A DNA stretch of 64,000 bases from Arsenophonus melophagi (GCA_032378655.1 JAVYJS010000004.1:1-64000); one strand, 5' to 3'; positions 10,439 through 20,202 are shown, counted from the first letter of the stretch. The notes: generated by a model from the letters alone, not told the origin. Made by a program: numbers and translations.

Positions 10439-10487
10439 ATTTTTACTGAACCACCTCTATCTATGATAGAGGTGGTTCAGTAAAAAT
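10439..10487. repeat. Perfect hairpin, 23-bp stem, 3-nt loop
   Basis: Arms 10439-10461 and 10465-10487 around loop TAT. The core is relatively GC-rich (ACCACCTC) and flanked by A and T tracts on both sides, giving the shape of a bidirectional terminator, yet no gene ends nearby. Confidence 0.88.
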
Positions 10488-10768
10488 GTAGCTAGTAAAA
10501 CATCAACTAAATCTCATGTTGTTAAAGCATAGGCTTATTGATTATCAAGCATCATAAATCTTGAAGAACATGCTATCATTTCACTTGACATAAATTGTGG
10601 TTGCAGTCATTTCATGCAATGAAACAAAACTATTACACTAATAATAAATTATAGAAACATTGTTAATGTAATTTTTTGAAACTATTCCATAGTATTATTA
10701 TGGCTAATAATAGTTGAAACCACTGATCAGATAAAACAACGTGGTGGTTTATAGTGTAGTGGTGTATA

Positions 10769-10808
10769 CTGACTCTGTATTTATTTAGCTGACGCTGTAT
10801 TTATTTAA
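10769..10808. repeat. Two-copy 20-bp tandem repeat
   Basis: Units 10769-10788 and 10789-10808 (CTGACTCTGTATTTATTTAG and a near copy) differ at two positions. It looks like a slippage duplication in non-coding DNA. Confidence 0.75.
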
Positions 10809-12402
10809 GTGAAAACAGAAAAGGATCAGTGTAAATTAATGGATTTATCATAGTTAATACTATACTATTATGAATATAATGGTGTTGCTATATCTTATGT
10901 GTTTTGAAGATTTTTAAATAAACTTCTACTTATGCTGTGAAGTCAACTGTAAAATTTGAAGATTATCCATTATATTACTATTGTAATAACCCGTTTTTAA
11001 TCACACAAAGTTTATATTTATTTTGATCAACACCGTCTTTTAGACATAACTATATCTACCATTATCGAGAACTTGTGTATCATTTTCTGTTAGTTATATA
11101 TTTTATTGCGTTAAATAAAATTGATTTTTAGATCACATTAGGTTCTTGCTGCGATGGATTAGTATTGAAAATAGTAATCCACTAGTCATGTAAAATTTTT
11201 CCGTTTTCACGTATAATCTTTAATTATTAATTCATTAATTAATTATATTTTCTCTTGATTGTCTATCTTTATATGTAGCTTGCTAAAATATTGCATATAT
11301 ATTTGTGATATAATGGAATCTTATTCTATGTAAGATGTTATTGAGTGCAATATTAACATTAAGTGACAACTCTTACCTACGTATAGAAGGGACTATGATG
11401 TTTCCTATATTCAATCATTTTTGTTAAAAAATTTTTGCATCGCTTTATTTGTATTATTAAGATTTTCTGATCTTTAATAAGCTGTATTTTGTAGCATTAT
11501 GCACTTTCCGCTCTCTTTGAAGGAGAGATTTCTTGCTTAATCTATTACTGAAAGAGTGAGCATGTTAACGGTTTTAATTAAATCCATCAATGGGAATATG
11601 TGAAAATGCTAAGTTGTTTTATTTCAATAGTCTTTATCAAAAAAACTGCAGGGTATTGACGCTCTTTAATATGGTTTCGCTGTATTGCAAGATATAATTA
11701 TAAGATCAGCACCATTGCTCAATTTTTGGTATATAATACTCAAAAATCTTTCTGATGGTGTATTTAGGAATACAGGCAGGAGCAATTTAGTGCTGCTACC
11801 TAGCAGGGTAGCTACCATAACCTGTTGTTTCATTACACAATCAATTGATATTGTGATATTCTTCAACCTGCTTAAACAGGCAGGAAGCTTTTTCTGTACA
11901 TTTTATATTTTATAGGTACAGGCTCTAGAATAATTGCTTGCTCCTTGTAAAATTATTCATAAATTAGTTATTTAGTGGAACTAGTGTGCTATTATTAATA
12001 TTAATTATCTGAATAACCGTTAAATGTACTAACCACTATTCGTAATATTAGATTCAATATTTCAGTATGGAAAATTAAATTTACATGCGTCATTAACCAC
12101 AACAATACTAATGCATTTTTTCTATATGAAAAACATTAAAAATTCGTAATTATTAGTAACAAATTACAACACTTCATTAAATAAAAGTTATTTTTTGTAT
12201 TTTTTACTTTTTCTGATTTACTATTTTTTATTATAGTATACGCTTCTTTGTAGAAGCGAGCGTATACTTTCTATCTTACCTACTTGTAGAAAGTACATCA
12301 TTACTAATGAATAATTTTACCAATAACATTTAATAACTAGTAGTTTAAGTTTTCATTTTAAACTGCATTGTTATAGTAAATAACTATAAATGAACAATAA
12401 TT

Positions 12403-13725
12403 ATGGCATATCATTTAACATCAAGAGATGTTTTAGCATTGGGGTTTATGACCTTTGCGTTATTTGTAGGAGCAGGAAATATAATTTTCCCTCCTATGGT
12501 TGGATTGCAAGCAGGTGAAAAAGTATGGATAGCAGCAGCAGGATTCCTGCTGACAGGTGTTTTGTTGCCTGTTCTTGCTGTTATCGTATTAGCAAAAGTA
12601 GGCGGCGGTATTGAACAGCTGAGTGCGCCGATTGGTAAATTTTTTGGATTATTGTTATCAATTATTGCTTATTTAGCGGTTGGGCCATTATTCGCGGCAC
12701 CACGTACTGCGACAATTTCTTATGAAGTTGGCATTGTCCCATTAGTCGGTACTGTTTCATCCATGTCATTGTTTATTTATTGTCTCGTTTATTTTGCTAT
12801 TGTTATAGCAATTTCTCTTTATCCAAGATTATTGCTTGATAGCATTGGTAAGATCTTAGCGCCAATAAAAATGTTTGGATTATGCGTATTAGGCATTTCT
12901 GCACTGCTTTGGCCAGCAGGTGAGCCTGCTATGCCAAGCCATTTCTATCAAGACATGGCTTTTTCAAAAGGTTTTATTAATGGCTACCTAACTATGGATA
13001 CTTTAGGTGCAATGGTTTTTGGTATTGTTATTGTTAATGCGGCCCGCTTGCGAGGTGTTAAAAACACTGCTCTGCTGGTGCGTTATACGAAAATAGCTGG
13101 TTTAATTGCCGGCGTGTTATTAACATTAGTTTATATATCATTATTCAACCTTGGTAAAAACATCGGTACGTTGTTATCTAGTACAAGTAACGGTGCTGAT
13201 ATTTTACATACTTATGTACAACTTACTTTCGGTAAGTATGGTAGCTTGTTTTTAGGAGTATTAATTTTCATTGCGTGTATGGCAACGGCAGTTGGGCTCA
13301 CATGTGCTTGTGCTGAATTTTTTGTGCTGTATTTGCCACTTTCATATCGCACATTAGTATGGATAATTGGTATTTGTTCTATGGTAATCTCAAATTTAGG
13401 ATTAAACAAATTGATTACATTTTCTATTCCAGTATTAATTGGAATTTATCCACCATGTATTATATTAATAATAATGAACTTTACTTTAAAATGGTGGAAG
13501 TGCGCATCTAAAGTGATTTCGCCAACAATATTGGTAAGCCTACTATTTGGTTTATTAGGAGCGATGAAATCTTCTGAGCTTTTGCAAGCATTCATTCCTG
13601 CTATTTCAAAAAAATTACCACTTTATGATCATGATTTAGCTTGGGTTTTACCATCGTTGATTGTTTTAGTTTTTTTTGCATTGTATGATCGCATGAGTAT
13701 GAAACCTGTAAAGTCAGATGTATGA
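12403..13725 (+). CDS. brnQ: Branched-chain amino acid transporter BrnQ
   Basis: Cation-coupled inner-membrane carrier for leucine, isoleucine and valine (LIVCS family). The 440 residues contain about 12 hydrophobic segments and align along their whole length with E. coli BrnQ (439), including GFMTFALFVGAGNIIFPPMV near the N-terminus and the NGYLTMDTLGAMVFGIVIVN segment. The ribosome-binding site is weak. Keeping an importer for essential amino acids suggests that a host or co-symbiont supplies or exchanges them; that is inference. Downstream lie decayed queA and tgt, matching the E. coli order. Confidence 0.96.
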   Translation: MAYHLTSRDVLALGFMTFALFVGAGNIIFPPMVGLQAGEKVWIAAAGFLLTGVLLPVLAVIVLAKVGGGIEQLSAPIGKFFGLLLSIIAYLAVGPLFAAPRTATISYEVGIVPLVGTVSSMSLFIYCLVYFAIVIAISLYPRLLLDSIGKILAPIKMFGLCVLGISALLWPAGEPAMPSHFYQDMAFSKGFINGYLTMDTLGAMVFGIVIVNAARLRGVKNTALLVRYTKIAGLIAGVLLTLVYISLFNLGKNIGTLLSSTSNGADILHTYVQLTFGKYGSLFLGVLIFIACMATAVGLTCACAEFFVLYLPLSYRTLVWIIGICSMVISNLGLNKLITFSIPVLIGIYPPCIILIIMNFTLKWWKCASKVISPTILVSLLFGLLGAMKSSELLQAFIPAISKKLPLYDHDLAWVLPSLIVLVFFALYDRMSMKPVKSDV

Positions 13726-13766
13726 AACATATATGTTTAATAGTAAAACTATTAATTTTTAGCTTT

Positions 13767-13787
13767 AGCTCAGCTATTAGCTGAGCT
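13767..13787 (+). terminator. Short hairpin after brnQ, 9-bp stem
   Basis: Arms 13767-13775 and 13779-13787 (AGCTCAGCT and its complement) with loop ATT, 41 bp beyond the brnQ stop. It is a plausible terminator but has no strong T-run. Confidence 0.45.
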
Positions 13788-13797
13788 TATAAGTAAG

Positions 13798-13881
13798 ATG
13801 GATACAATTTAAATCAAAATTGATCTGCGCAATCTTCAGTTTATTGCGCTTGTACAAAATATTTTCATATCATTTCGTATT
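13798..13881 (+). pseudogene. queA: Relic of queA (queuosine synthesis), 5' end
   Basis: Reading from the ATG at 13798, the frame gives an early stop (codon 5) and then residues resembling the start of E. coli QueA: Asp-Leu for Glu-Leu, Ile-Ala, and Ser-Phe-Arg-Ile for Ser-Cys-Arg-Leu, at nearly the expected spacing. The position is right, since in E. coli queA-tgt-yajC are consecutive and in this orientation. QueA (S-adenosylmethionine:tRNA ribosyltransferase-isomerase) would build queuosine in the anticodon. The match is short and was made by eye; the rest of the gene, up to about 14400, is unreadable to me. Confidence 0.4.
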
Positions 13882-14100
13882 CATTCATTAATTGTGAATA
13901 TTGACCAGTGCATTGATCTATTTGAAGGTGTATTTGGTTCCTGATAAACATCAGATAAATATTTATCATCAGTTTTACAATGAACGCCATCCAGCACTGT
14001 TGTTCTGGATAAAATTTATTATAAATTTTATAACTAAATATATTAGTTTTAAGATATTTATTTTTTGCTATCGCTAATCTCTGCAATAGCTAATATCTGC

Positions 14101-14145
14101 AAAAACTCATGATTCTCGACTCTTGATCGAGAATCATGAGTTTTT
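14101..14145. repeat. Perfect hairpin, 19-bp stem, 7-nt loop
   Basis: Arms 14101-14119 and 14127-14145, bounded by A5 on one side and T5 on the other, so it has the form of a terminator in both directions. It lies between the readable parts of the queA and tgt relics, not at the end of any intact gene. Confidence 0.85.
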
Positions 14146-14433
14146 CTGTTTTTCTTGAAAATGACCGTGTACACTATTAACGTATGATCCATAACGATCA
14201 AGTACTTGCCATTGAACAGTTAAAGACTGAATATTAAAAATTTTTGAGTTAGTTAGTAGCATTATTAGTAATAATGATAAACCATGAAAACCACGCGATC
14301 TACTATTATTAGTAATATTCAGTGAATATATCATTCATTACGGTATTTATAATACTGTAATGATCTAGCTGAAATTTACAGTATTAATTAGTAGCATATT
14401 AGTTCTTAAACAAATTTTAAGAGAATAATTGTG

Positions 14434-14780
14434 ATGCTAAATTTTAATTTTTTTAAAGCGCTTAACACGCGCATTGAATCATTATTAGACAATCACGACA
14501 GTTTGAAAGTTATTATTTTTTAAGATTCAAAATGCTATTAAAATTAGCTTTTAATAGCATTTTAATCAGTGTAAAGTATTAATATATTAGTGATTACAAA
14601 TGATGTTAGCCATATATCATTATACTCTTTATATGATGTTTAGATTAAGAGCTCAAGAAAGCGTTAGAGCACATTTTTATTTGATTATGTGTAGTTGCCA
14701 TACCAAGCATATAGATCTTGGTAAAAGGATATGCTTACAGGAATGCAATCACCAAATTGACATCATGAATTATATAGATG
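14434..14780 (+). pseudogene. tgt: Relic of tgt (tRNA-guanine transglycosylase)
   Basis: The first readable piece (14434-14523) gives Lys-Ala...Thr-Arg...Asn-His-Asp-Ser-Leu-Lys-Val-Ile-Ile, matching Tgt Arg-Trp-Ala-Lys-Arg-Ser-Arg...Asn-Lys-Asn-Ala-Leu-Phe-Gly-Ile-Ile with one residue missing. A second piece (14602-14770) matches the region from Asp-Met-Phe through Asn-Ala-Arg-Asn-Gly-His to the zinc-binding CxCxT segment and Cys-Asn, with deletions, one of which removes a zinc cysteine. The 15-bp hairpin at 14529-14563 lies between the pieces, and another disrupts the 3' end. Tgt exchanges guanine-34 for preQ1. Its place directly upstream of yajC agrees with E. coli. Confidence 0.6.
14529..14563. 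repeat. Perfect hairpin, 15-bp stem, inside tgt relic
   Basis: Arms 14529-14543 and 14549-14563 with loop TTAGC. It begins six bases after the stop that ends the first readable tgt fragment and occupies DNA that should encode the middle of Tgt. Confidence 0.83.
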
Positions 14781-14813
14781 ATCATGTCAATGCATGACAT
14801 TGATCATCTATAT
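14772..14813. repeat. Hairpin, 18-bp stem with one bulge, tgt relic 3' end
   Basis: Thirteen outer pairs (14772-14784 with 14801-14813) and five inner pairs (14785-14789 with 14795-14799) are separated by a single bulged T at 14800; the loop is ATGCA. It falls where the last part of tgt should be. Confidence 0.8.
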
Positions 14814-15038
14814 TACGTTGAATCAATAGATTCAAAATCTATAATGCTGCCAATAAATGTCTACTTGTAATGATTGTACTTACTTTTATTATAAGTCGGC
14901 TTATTTACATCATATTGACTTATTTAATAATTTTTTAGTACATACTATCTGATGCCTTTTACGTTATTATACAAGGTTATAATTAAAAGTCGCCAATCAT
15001 ATATAAAGATAAATTTTGAGCTTTTATAGTAAATTTGT

Positions 15039-15068
15039 ATCAATCAAATTGAGTACAATTTGATTGAT
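15039..15068. repeat. Perfect hairpin, 12-bp stem, upstream of yajC
   Basis: Arms 15039-15050 and 15057-15068 with loop GAGTAC. It lies 72 bp upstream of the yajC start, probably in or just before its promoter or leader. Confidence 0.7.
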
Positions 15069-15139
15069 TAGCTTAAATTATTTTAATTTACATTACTTTT
15101 TAAGTAAAATATAGTTCTAATGACCATGAGGAAATTTTT

Positions 15140-15472
15140 ATGAATTTATTTATTTCTGAAGTAGCGGCTTCAGTTAGTAGTTCTGCTCCAGGCAATCAAT
15201 ATTCTTTAATCATCATGCTGGTTATTTTCGGATTAATTTTTTATTTTATAATTTTACGTCCACAGCAGAAACGAGCTAAAGAGCATAAAAAATTAATGGA
15301 TTCTATTGCTAAAGGTGATGAAATACTAACAGTCGGTGGATTAATTGGTCGTGTTACTAAAGTATTCGAAACAGGTTATATTATTGTTGCATTAAATGAA
15401 AATAATGAAGTAACCATTAAACGTGATTTCGTTACTGCCGTATTACCAAAAGGTACGATGCAGTCTATCTAA
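15140..15472 (+). CDS. yajC: Sec accessory membrane protein YajC
   Basis: Small inner-membrane subunit that associates with SecDF in the Sec holotranslocon. The 110 residues contain one membrane segment (about 22-42) ending in FIILRPQQKRAKEHK, then the conserved cytoplasmic domain with GDEILTVGGLIGRV. The length equals E. coli YajC. The start has the site GAGGAAA nine bases upstream. It is the first gene of yajC-secD-secF, with the order unchanged from E. coli. Confidence 0.96.
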   Translation: MNLFISEVAASVSSSAPGNQYSLIIMLVIFGLIFYFIILRPQQKRAKEHKKLMDSIAKGDEILTVGGLIGRVTKVFETGYIIVALNENNEVTIKRDFVTAVLPKGTMQSI

Positions 15473-15476
15473 TTTC

Positions 15477-15496
15477 TAATTTCCAAAAGGAAATTA
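15477..15496 (+). promoter_or_regulatory. Hairpin holding the secD ribosome-binding site
   Basis: TAATTTCC and GGAAATTA form an 8-bp stem with loop AAAA directly before secD. The AAAGGA Shine-Dalgarno sequence is shared between loop and right arm, seven bases ahead of the ATG at 15499. Pairing would hide it, so secD translation may depend on ribosomes finishing yajC. This is inference from sequence only. Confidence 0.45.
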
Positions 15497-15498
15497 TC

Positions 15499-17346
15499 AT
15501 GCTAAATCGTTATCCTCTTTGGAAGTATTGCATGTTGATCACTGTGTTACTCATCGGTTTTTTGTATGCACTTCCAAATTTATATGGAGAAGATCCTGCC
15601 ATTCAAATTACTGGTGTACGAGGAATCTCTGCCAATAAACATACGATGGATAAGGTTTGCAATATTTTACAGAGCAAGAAAATTTCAAGTAAATTAATTA
15701 CACTTGAAAACGGTGTCGTTCTTGTTCGTTTTAATAATATGGATGTTCAACTATATGCAAGAGAAACTTTAGTTACTGATTTAGGAAATCAATATATTGT
15801 AGCATTAAATCTGGCTTCTTCTGCGCCAAAGTGGTTAAAGGTATTAGGCGGTAAACCAATAAAATTGGGGTTAGATTTACGCGGAGGTGTTCACTTCTTG
15901 ATGGAAGTGAAACTAGAAGCTGTACTAGGTAAATTACAAGAACAAAATATAGATATCTTGCGTAGTGATTTAAACGAAAAAAGAATCCTATATTCGACAA
16001 TACGTAAAATAGATAATTATAGCATTGAAATTCGTTTTTTTGATGATAGCAGCCGCTTACAAGCAGAATCTTATCTGCCACAACGTTATCGAGATTTAGT
16101 TTTTACTACAGGTAACTACAATATATTAACGGCATCCATTACTGATAAACGGATTCGTGACGTGCATCATGATGCAGTATTACAAAATATTAATATTATC
16201 CGTAAACGTGTTAATCAATTAGGCGTTGCTGAACCATTAGTTCAACGTCAAGGAACAGATCGCATTATCGTTGAATTACCAGGTATTCAAGATACTGCAC
16301 GAGCAAAAGAGATCCTGGGTTCAACTGCAACATTAGAGTTTCGCTTAGTTAATATGAGCATAGATCCGAAGGCTATTCAACATAGTTATATTCATGGTGA
16401 TTCTGAAGTAAAATATACTCTGGATGGTAAACCTGTAGTTCTGTATAAGAATATTATTTTGACAGGAAATCACATTACTGATGCTAAATCTGATATAGAT
16501 GAAATAGGTAGTCCTCAGGTTAGTATTGCTCTAGATAGAGTTGGTGGCTCTATTATGTCTGCTTTTACACGTCATAATCAGGATCAATTGATGGCGACCC
16601 TACTTGTTGAATATAAAGATAGTGGATTAAAAGATACCAATGGTAGTGCTATCTTTATAAAAGATGAAAAAATTATTAATATCGCTAGAATTTCTGGTCT
16701 TTTTGGAAGTAAATTTCGTATTACTGGTATTAGCAATCCAGTAGAAGCTCGTCAATTATCTTTATTGTTACGTGCTGGTGCATTAATTGCACCGATTCAA
16801 ATAGTAGAAGAACGCACAATAGGGCCAACATTAGGGTTGTTAAATATTAATCAAGGAATAAAAGCTTCATTAGCTGGGTTACTAGTTTTAGTGGTATTTA
16901 TGATCCTTTATTATAGAAAACTTGGATTAATTGCCGGTGCTGCACTGTTAGCAAATTTGATCTTAATTATTGGGGTAATGTCGTTATTACCTAACGCTAC
17001 TCTGACAATGCCAGGAATTGCAGGTATTGTTTTAACGCTTTCTTTTGCTGTTGATGCGAATGTTTTGATCAATGAACGTATTAAAGAAGAACTAAAAAAT
17101 GGTCGTTCAGTACAGAACGCGATACATGAAGGTTATAAAGGTGCATTTTATAGCATCTTAGATGCTAATTTGACAACTGCGATTACAGCAATTATTTTAT
17201 ATTCATTAGGTACTGGTTCTATTAAAGGTTTTGCTATTACTACGTCAATTGGTATTTTTACATCCATGTTTACTGCTATTTTAGGCACCCGTGCTATAGT
17301 AAACTTACTATATGGAGGGAAACGTATTAAAAAGTTGTCTATTTAA
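15499..17346 (+). CDS. secD: Sec translocon subunit SecD
   Basis: Uses the proton gradient with SecF to help pull proteins across the inner membrane after SecA acts. Visible parts: an N-terminal membrane segment (about 9-27), the large periplasmic P1 domain with the GLDLRGGVHFLMEV motif, and a C-terminal block of five membrane segments with the conserved DANVLINERIKEEL motif in the fourth. It is 615 residues, exactly the E. coli length, with a near-identical start MLNRYPLWKY. It follows yajC by 26 bp and precedes secF by 11 bp. Confidence 0.98.
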   Translation: MLNRYPLWKYCMLITVLLIGFLYALPNLYGEDPAIQITGVRGISANKHTMDKVCNILQSKKISSKLITLENGVVLVRFNNMDVQLYARETLVTDLGNQYIVALNLASSAPKWLKVLGGKPIKLGLDLRGGVHFLMEVKLEAVLGKLQEQNIDILRSDLNEKRILYSTIRKIDNYSIEIRFFDDSSRLQAESYLPQRYRDLVFTTGNYNILTASITDKRIRDVHHDAVLQNINIIRKRVNQLGVAEPLVQRQGTDRIIVELPGIQDTARAKEILGSTATLEFRLVNMSIDPKAIQHSYIHGDSEVKYTLDGKPVVLYKNIILTGNHITDAKSDIDEIGSPQVSIALDRVGGSIMSAFTRHNQDQLMATLLVEYKDSGLKDTNGSAIFIKDEKIINIARISGLFGSKFRITGISNPVEARQLSLLLRAGALIAPIQIVEERTIGPTLGLLNINQGIKASLAGLLVLVVFMILYYRKLGLIAGAALLANLILIIGVMSLLPNATLTMPGIAGIVLTLSFAVDANVLINERIKEELKNGRSVQNAIHEGYKGAFYSILDANLTTAITAIILYSLGTGSIKGFAITTSIGIFTSMFTAILGTRAIVNLLYGGKRIKKLSI

Positions 17347-17357
17347 GGAGACAAGTT

Positions 17358-18332
17358 TTGACGAAAGATTCTATAGCAGAACAGTTAGATTCTGGTCATC
17401 ATAAAGTTATCGATTTTATGCGTTGGGATTATTGGGCATTTGCTATCTCAATGACTTTATGTGTTATCGCCGTTATTTTTATAAAATGTAAAAATTTTCA
17501 TTGGGGATTAGATTTTACAGGCGGTACTGTTATTGAAATTAGCCTAAGTCAACCAGTTGAGCTCGACAAAATTAGAGATAGTTTAATAAACTATGGTTAT
17601 AAAGAGCTGTTAATTCAAAATTTTGGTAGCAGCAAAGATATTATAATTCGTTTACCTATCAATAATGAGGTCGAAAAAAGCTTAAACATTAATGATTCTA
17701 TTATTACATTGATTAATAAAAATATCAATAATCAAGCTACGGTAAAGCGTATTGAGTTTGTTGGACCGAGTGTTGGTAATGAACTACTTCAAAGCGGAGC
17801 AATAGCATTGTTATGGGCTTTGGTTTGTATTTTGATCTATGTTAGTTCCCGTTTTGGATGGCGTCTAGCTGTCGGAGCGGTAATAGCATTAGCACATGAT
17901 GTTGTGATTACACTTGGAAGTTTATCGTTTTTTCAGGTTGAAATTGATAGCACCATTATTGCTTCATTAATGTCAGTTATTGGCTATTCTATGAATGACA
18001 GCATTGTGGTTTCTGATCGCATTCGTGAAAATTTTCGTAAGATCTGTCACGGTACCTCATGCGAAATAGTTAATGTATCATTAACACAAACTTTAAGTAG
18101 AACACTGATTACTTCAGGAACTTCTTTATTAGCAGTACTAATGCTCTATCTTTTTGGCGGTCAAATTCTGCAAAGGTTTTCTCTAGTTATGTTAATTGGC
18201 ATAATGATTGGAACTCTTTCTTCCATTTATATTGCTGCTGCTCTGGCCTTAAAAATGGGAATGCAACGTGAACATTTGATCCCGCCCAAAGTAGACAAGG
18301 AGGGCGAAGATCAACATTCTCTACTCCCTTGA
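17358..18332 (+). CDS. secF: Sec translocon subunit SecF
   Basis: Partner of SecD in proton-driven export. It starts with TTG at 17358, supported by AAGGAG at 17345-17350 with seven-base spacing and by alignment with E. coli. Six membrane segments are expected; the GLDFTGGTVIEI periplasmic motif and the SMNDSIVVSDRIREN signature (E. coli: SLND) are visible. It has 324 residues, as in E. coli (323). In E. coli nrdR lies a short distance downstream, and here its decayed copy follows. Confidence 0.97.
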   Translation: MTKDSIAEQLDSGHHKVIDFMRWDYWAFAISMTLCVIAVIFIKCKNFHWGLDFTGGTVIEISLSQPVELDKIRDSLINYGYKELLIQNFGSSKDIIIRLPINNEVEKSLNINDSIITLINKNINNQATVKRIEFVGPSVGNELLQSGAIALLWALVCILIYVSSRFGWRLAVGAVIALAHDVVITLGSLSFFQVEIDSTIIASLMSVIGYSMNDSIVVSDRIRENFRKICHGTSCEIVNVSLTQTLSRTLITSGTSLLAVLMLYLFGGQILQRFSLVMLIGIMIGTLSSIYIAAALALKMGMQREHLIPPKVDKEGEDQHSLLP

Positions 18333-18432
18333 AATATAAATTTTCTTAACTTGTAAAATGCTAGATTGAGATAGCAGGGTGCTTTTCATTAAAAGCTAAG
18401 TTAAAAACTAGACCCTAAAATCAGGAAATTTT

Positions 18433-18874
18433 ATGCATTGCCCATTTTGCACCTCTGTCGATACCAGAGTAATTAATTCAAGTCCTGTTAGCGATGCTTC
18501 ACAAGTTTGCTGTCGTAGAGAATGCATTAAATATCATGAGCGCTTTACAACTTTTGAGATATCTTCATTAGTTATCTATCGAGTTGTAAAACGTGATGAT
18601 CTACATGATTTATTTAATGAACACAAGATAAGGCTAGGGATTTAAAAAGCATTAGAAAATGTCCGGTAAGTTCTGATGCGGTTAAAGCAGCTATCAACAA
18701 TATAAAAGTACAACTTAAAGCTGTTGAAGAACAAGAAATTCCATCTAAGATGATTGTAAACAATGTCATGGATGAGTTAAAAAGTTGATAAAGTTACTTA
18801 CTATACACTTTGCTTCTTTTTATCGTAGCTTTAAAGATATTTATGAATTCGGTGAAGAAATTGCTAAGTTATAG
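18433..18874 (+). pseudogene. nrdR: Decayed nrdR, ribonucleotide reductase repressor
   Basis: NrdR is the zinc-ribbon/ATP-cone repressor of ribonucleotide reductase genes. The first 70 codons read MHCPFCTSVDTRV... and align with E. coli NrdR, but then a Leu codon has become TAA (18643-18645). One base is missing from an A-run near 18655-18659, after which PVSSDAV...IPSKMIVNNVMDELK resumes in another frame. A second base is missing from an A-run at 18780-18783, after which FASFYRSFKDIYEFGEEIAKL resumes to the stop at 18872-18874. The fourth zinc cysteine is also replaced (CIKYH for CLVCN). One nonsense change, two frameshifts and a lost ligand make function very unlikely. The order secF-nrdR-ribD is kept. 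Confidence 0.93.
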
Positions 18875-18888
18875 GATAATACTACTAA

Positions 18889-19998
18889 ATGAGTCTATCT
18901 GATCAGCAGTTTATGCGCCGCGCATTATCATTAGCCAAGAAAGGACGATTTACTACCCCACCAAACCCGAATGTAGGTTGCGTCATTGTTCGCGATAATG
19001 AAGTTCTGGGAGAAGGATTTCATTATAAAGCAGGTGGAACACATGCTGAAATTTATGCATTACAAATGGCTGGAGCAAAAGCTAATGGCGCCACCGCATA
19101 TATTACATTAGAACCCTGTAGCCATTATGGTAAAACACCGCCTTGTGCAGATGCATTAATTCGTGCAGGTATTCAACGTGTTGTTGTAGCTATGCAAGAT
19201 CCAAACCCTCAAGTTGCAGGAAGCGGATTACTTAAACTACAGCATGCTGGTATTGAAGTAATACATGGTTTATTAATTGATGAAGCTGAGCAATTAAATC
19301 GAGGTTTTTTAAAAAGAATGCGAACTGGGTTGCCCTATATTCAGCTTAAGTTAGCTGCATCTATTGATGGTAGAACAGCACTGGCATCTGGAGAAAGCAA
19401 ATGGATTACTTCGTTAGCAGCACGTCAAGACGTACAAAATTTTAGAGCCCAAGTGAGCGCAATTTTGACTACTAGTGTTACTGTTTTAGCAGATAATCCT
19501 AATTTAAACGTGCGTTGGACAGATTTTTCAAAAAATCTAAAAAATATTTATCCACAAAATTATCTTCGTCAGCCAATTAGAATTGTTCTAGATTGTAATA
19601 ATCGAGTGCAACCAGAACATCTCATAACAAGATTAGATGGTGCATGTTGGTTAATACGGCCAAATCCCATTACCCAAGATTGGGATGGTCATGTTGAGCA
19701 AATAAAGATTCCAACCAACGAAACAGGCATTAATTTAGTTTTACTGATGATCCAGTTAGCTAAGCGTGGTATTAATTCCATTTTAATTGAAAGCGGCGCC
19801 ACTCTTGCTGGTGCTTTGTTAACATTACGATTAGTAGATGAATTAATTGTTTATATAGCTCCTAAGCTTTTAGGGAACGCTGCCAGAGGATTAATTAATA
19901 TTCCAGAATTAAAAAAATTGAAGAATGCGCCTAGATTCGAATTTGTTAATATGAAACTTATTGGCCCTGATATGCGTGTAACACTACGCCCATTGTAG
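18889..19998 (+). CDS. ribD: Riboflavin biosynthesis deaminase/reductase RibD
   Basis: Bifunctional enzyme for steps 2 and 3 of riboflavin synthesis. The N-terminal deaminase (about residues 1-145) has the zinc motif HAE and PCSHYGKTPPC; the C-terminal reductase (about 146-369) has ASIDGRTALASGESKWIT. Its 369 residues match E. coli (367). It starts 14 bp after the nrdR relic ends. It heads ribD-ribH-nusB-thiL-pgpA. Since ribA, ribB and ribC lie elsewhere in enterobacteria, a complete pathway cannot be judged from this window. Confidence 0.97.
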   Translation: MSLSDQQFMRRALSLAKKGRFTTPPNPNVGCVIVRDNEVLGEGFHYKAGGTHAEIYALQMAGAKANGATAYITLEPCSHYGKTPPCADALIRAGIQRVVVAMQDPNPQVAGSGLLKLQHAGIEVIHGLLIDEAEQLNRGFLKRMRTGLPYIQLKLAASIDGRTALASGESKWITSLAARQDVQNFRAQVSAILTTSVTVLADNPNLNVRWTDFSKNLKNIYPQNYLRQPIRIVLDCNNRVQPEHLITRLDGACWLIRPNPITQDWDGHVEQIKIPTNETGINLVLLMIQLAKRGINSILIESGATLAGALLTLRLVDELIVYIAPKLLGNAARGLINIPELKKLKNAPRFEFVNMKLIGPDMRVTLRPL

Positions 19999-20202
19999 TA
20001 TCAATGCTTTATAGCCTGTAAAATGAAGAGATCCTAGTTATAATATTCAATTAATACTAACACTAATTTGTGTAATTAACATTTTATAAAAACTATTTTA
20101 AAGCTATCTTAATTTAATTACGTTATATATAAAAGAATTATGGTAAAATTGTAGTCTTCTAATAAAGAATAATTAATATTGCATTGGTATTGAAAGAAAA
20201 CT

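Larger units (their letters stand above)
9624..12402. other. 2.8-kb gene-free gap between lptG and brnQ
   Basis: This joins two ancestral gene blocks. No reading frame here resembles a protein I know; short frames around 11666-11915 overlap on both strands and look accidental. Contents I can see: an imperfect 9-bp hairpin at 9641-9661; a 6-bp hairpin followed by six T at 10030-10054; two long hairpins at 10353-10392 and 10439-10487; a 20-bp tandem repeat at 10769-10808; and a compound hairpin at about 12234-12267. Confidence 0.6.

Noticed and set aside
11666..11915. Overlapping short frames on both strands as a possible gene
   Set aside because: Neither protein resembles anything known to me, there is no convincing ribosome-binding site, and frames of this length are expected by chance in AT-rich DNA.
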